A stretch of DNA of 64,000 nucleotides from Chlorokybus atmophyticus (lineage: Eukaryota > Streptophyta > Chlorokybophyceae > Chlorokybales > Chlorokybaceae): assembly GCA_009103225.1 (NCBI GenBank), contig RHPI01003116.1:1-64000 (forward strand), read 5' to 3'. The notes below the pieces were generated by a model. The model was not told where the DNA came from. It did no database searches and saw nothing but the letters and a program-made list of their open reading frames with translations. Made by a program: the position numbers and the translations under genes. Positions within the stretch are counted from its first letter, which is position 1, and every line of letters starts with the position of its first letter. This document shows positions 63,531 through 64,000 of this stretch, in pieces.

Positions 63531-63943
63531 AAACACAACACCCGCTGCGACAACTAGTGGTGAATGCTGTGTTCCGTTGCATTGTGAGAGAGCCAAGCGA
63601 ACTGAAGCTGACTGAAGCTGACTGAAGGCGTGCTACCCCAGAGTTGGTTGCTTGAACCGGCCGGCTCAGCCTCCCGCTAGCAAAGGTGCGCTTACTTGTG
63701 TCGCCGCCGGCAATGCTTTGCCCCCTCCCCTACTTCTTCTCCCAACAGAAACTTGTGGATGCCTCCTGCTGAGATGACTGCGTTCTAAGTGTACTTATCG
63801 TGCCTTGCTGTCTGAGTGGGTCAGCTCAGCCATGATGCATGCATGGCGCCACTGTCTAACCATCAATTGCATGCTTATGTCGTGGGAGGCATGCGCGCGC
63901 ACCTATACCTAACATGCACTCTCTCTATGGTGTGCAGGACAGG

Positions 63944-64000
63944 ATGATGCCCAAGGCGCAGCGGCCGCTTGGCTCACTTCTCCTGTTGGCGTTGTTCATC
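63944..64000 (+). CDS. 5' end of a gene with a signal-peptide-like start, cut by the window edge
   Basis: ATG at 63944 follows a TCTCTCTATGGTGTGCAG acceptor by six bases. The 19 codons visible read MMPKAQRPLGSLLLLALFI, a short basic start followed by a leucine-rich core, which looks like a signal peptide or signal anchor. A second ATG at 63947 could also serve. Upstream DNA has a TATA box and a likely 5' UTR intron. The direct repeat ctgaagctga near 63604-63625 would lie in the UTR. Product identity cannot be told from this fragment. Confidence 0.5.
   Translation, partial: MMPKAQRPLGSLLLLALFI

Overview
This is eukaryotic nuclear DNA, probably from a green alga on the streptophyte (charophyte) side. 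The evidence for that is: spliced genes with many short GT-AG introns (two use GC donors); an EXORDIUM/PHI-1 family protein typical of the green lineage; a copia-type primer-binding site that matches, from memory, the anticodon arm of plant initiator tRNA-Met; and a Gypsy element carrying a cytosine methyltransferase, a combination reported from charophytes and, independently, dinoflagellates. The species cannot be fixed from sequence alone. Three N gaps sit next to poly-C/poly-G runs. Host genes are few and mobile elements fill most of the window. Layout: 1-2.7 kb holds a complete 8-exon EXORDIUM-like secreted protein gene (+). At 3.2-3.95 kb is a decayed short-chain dehydrogenase (-). From 4 to 13.9 kb is mostly non-coding DNA with tight hairpins and a 1.3-kb TTAA-flanked DNA element. 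At 13.9-20.0 kb is a complete 22-exon cytosolic methionyl-tRNA synthetase (-), with a (TG)288 microsatellite in intron 3. At 20.1-28.2 kb lies a pogo/Tigger-type transposon whose transposase is split by about 6.5 kb of insertions, including a dead Plavaka/CACTA-like transposase. At 30.0-32.6 kb is a complete 10-exon protein phosphatase 4 catalytic subunit (+). From 34.9 to 61 kb is a retrotransposon graveyard. It contains a 2.7-kb copia-derived element with Gag and protease only, bounded by LTRs and a perfect GGCCC target duplication. Next is a decayed chromodomain Gypsy array (38.5-50.1 kb), itself split by a 4.56-kb TIR element full of GGACCATGCATGGTCC palindromes and by a MITE. Last is a minus-strand Gypsy (about 50.3-60.9 kb) with the order Gag - unknown region - protease - cytosine-5 DNA methyltransferase - RT - RNase H - integrase - PHD finger. 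The last 3 kb is mostly non-coding, and a new gene with a signal-peptide-like start runs off the right edge. The host genes are unrelated to each other in function. The most interesting object is the methyltransferase/PHD Gypsy: its methyltransferase motifs look intact, two catalytic Asp of its RT have become Asn, and a solo LTR with a perfect CGGTG duplication sits inside its gag. All exon models were built by hand from splice sites, frame and family similarity. The three host gene models close in frame at 354, 1007 and 305 codons.
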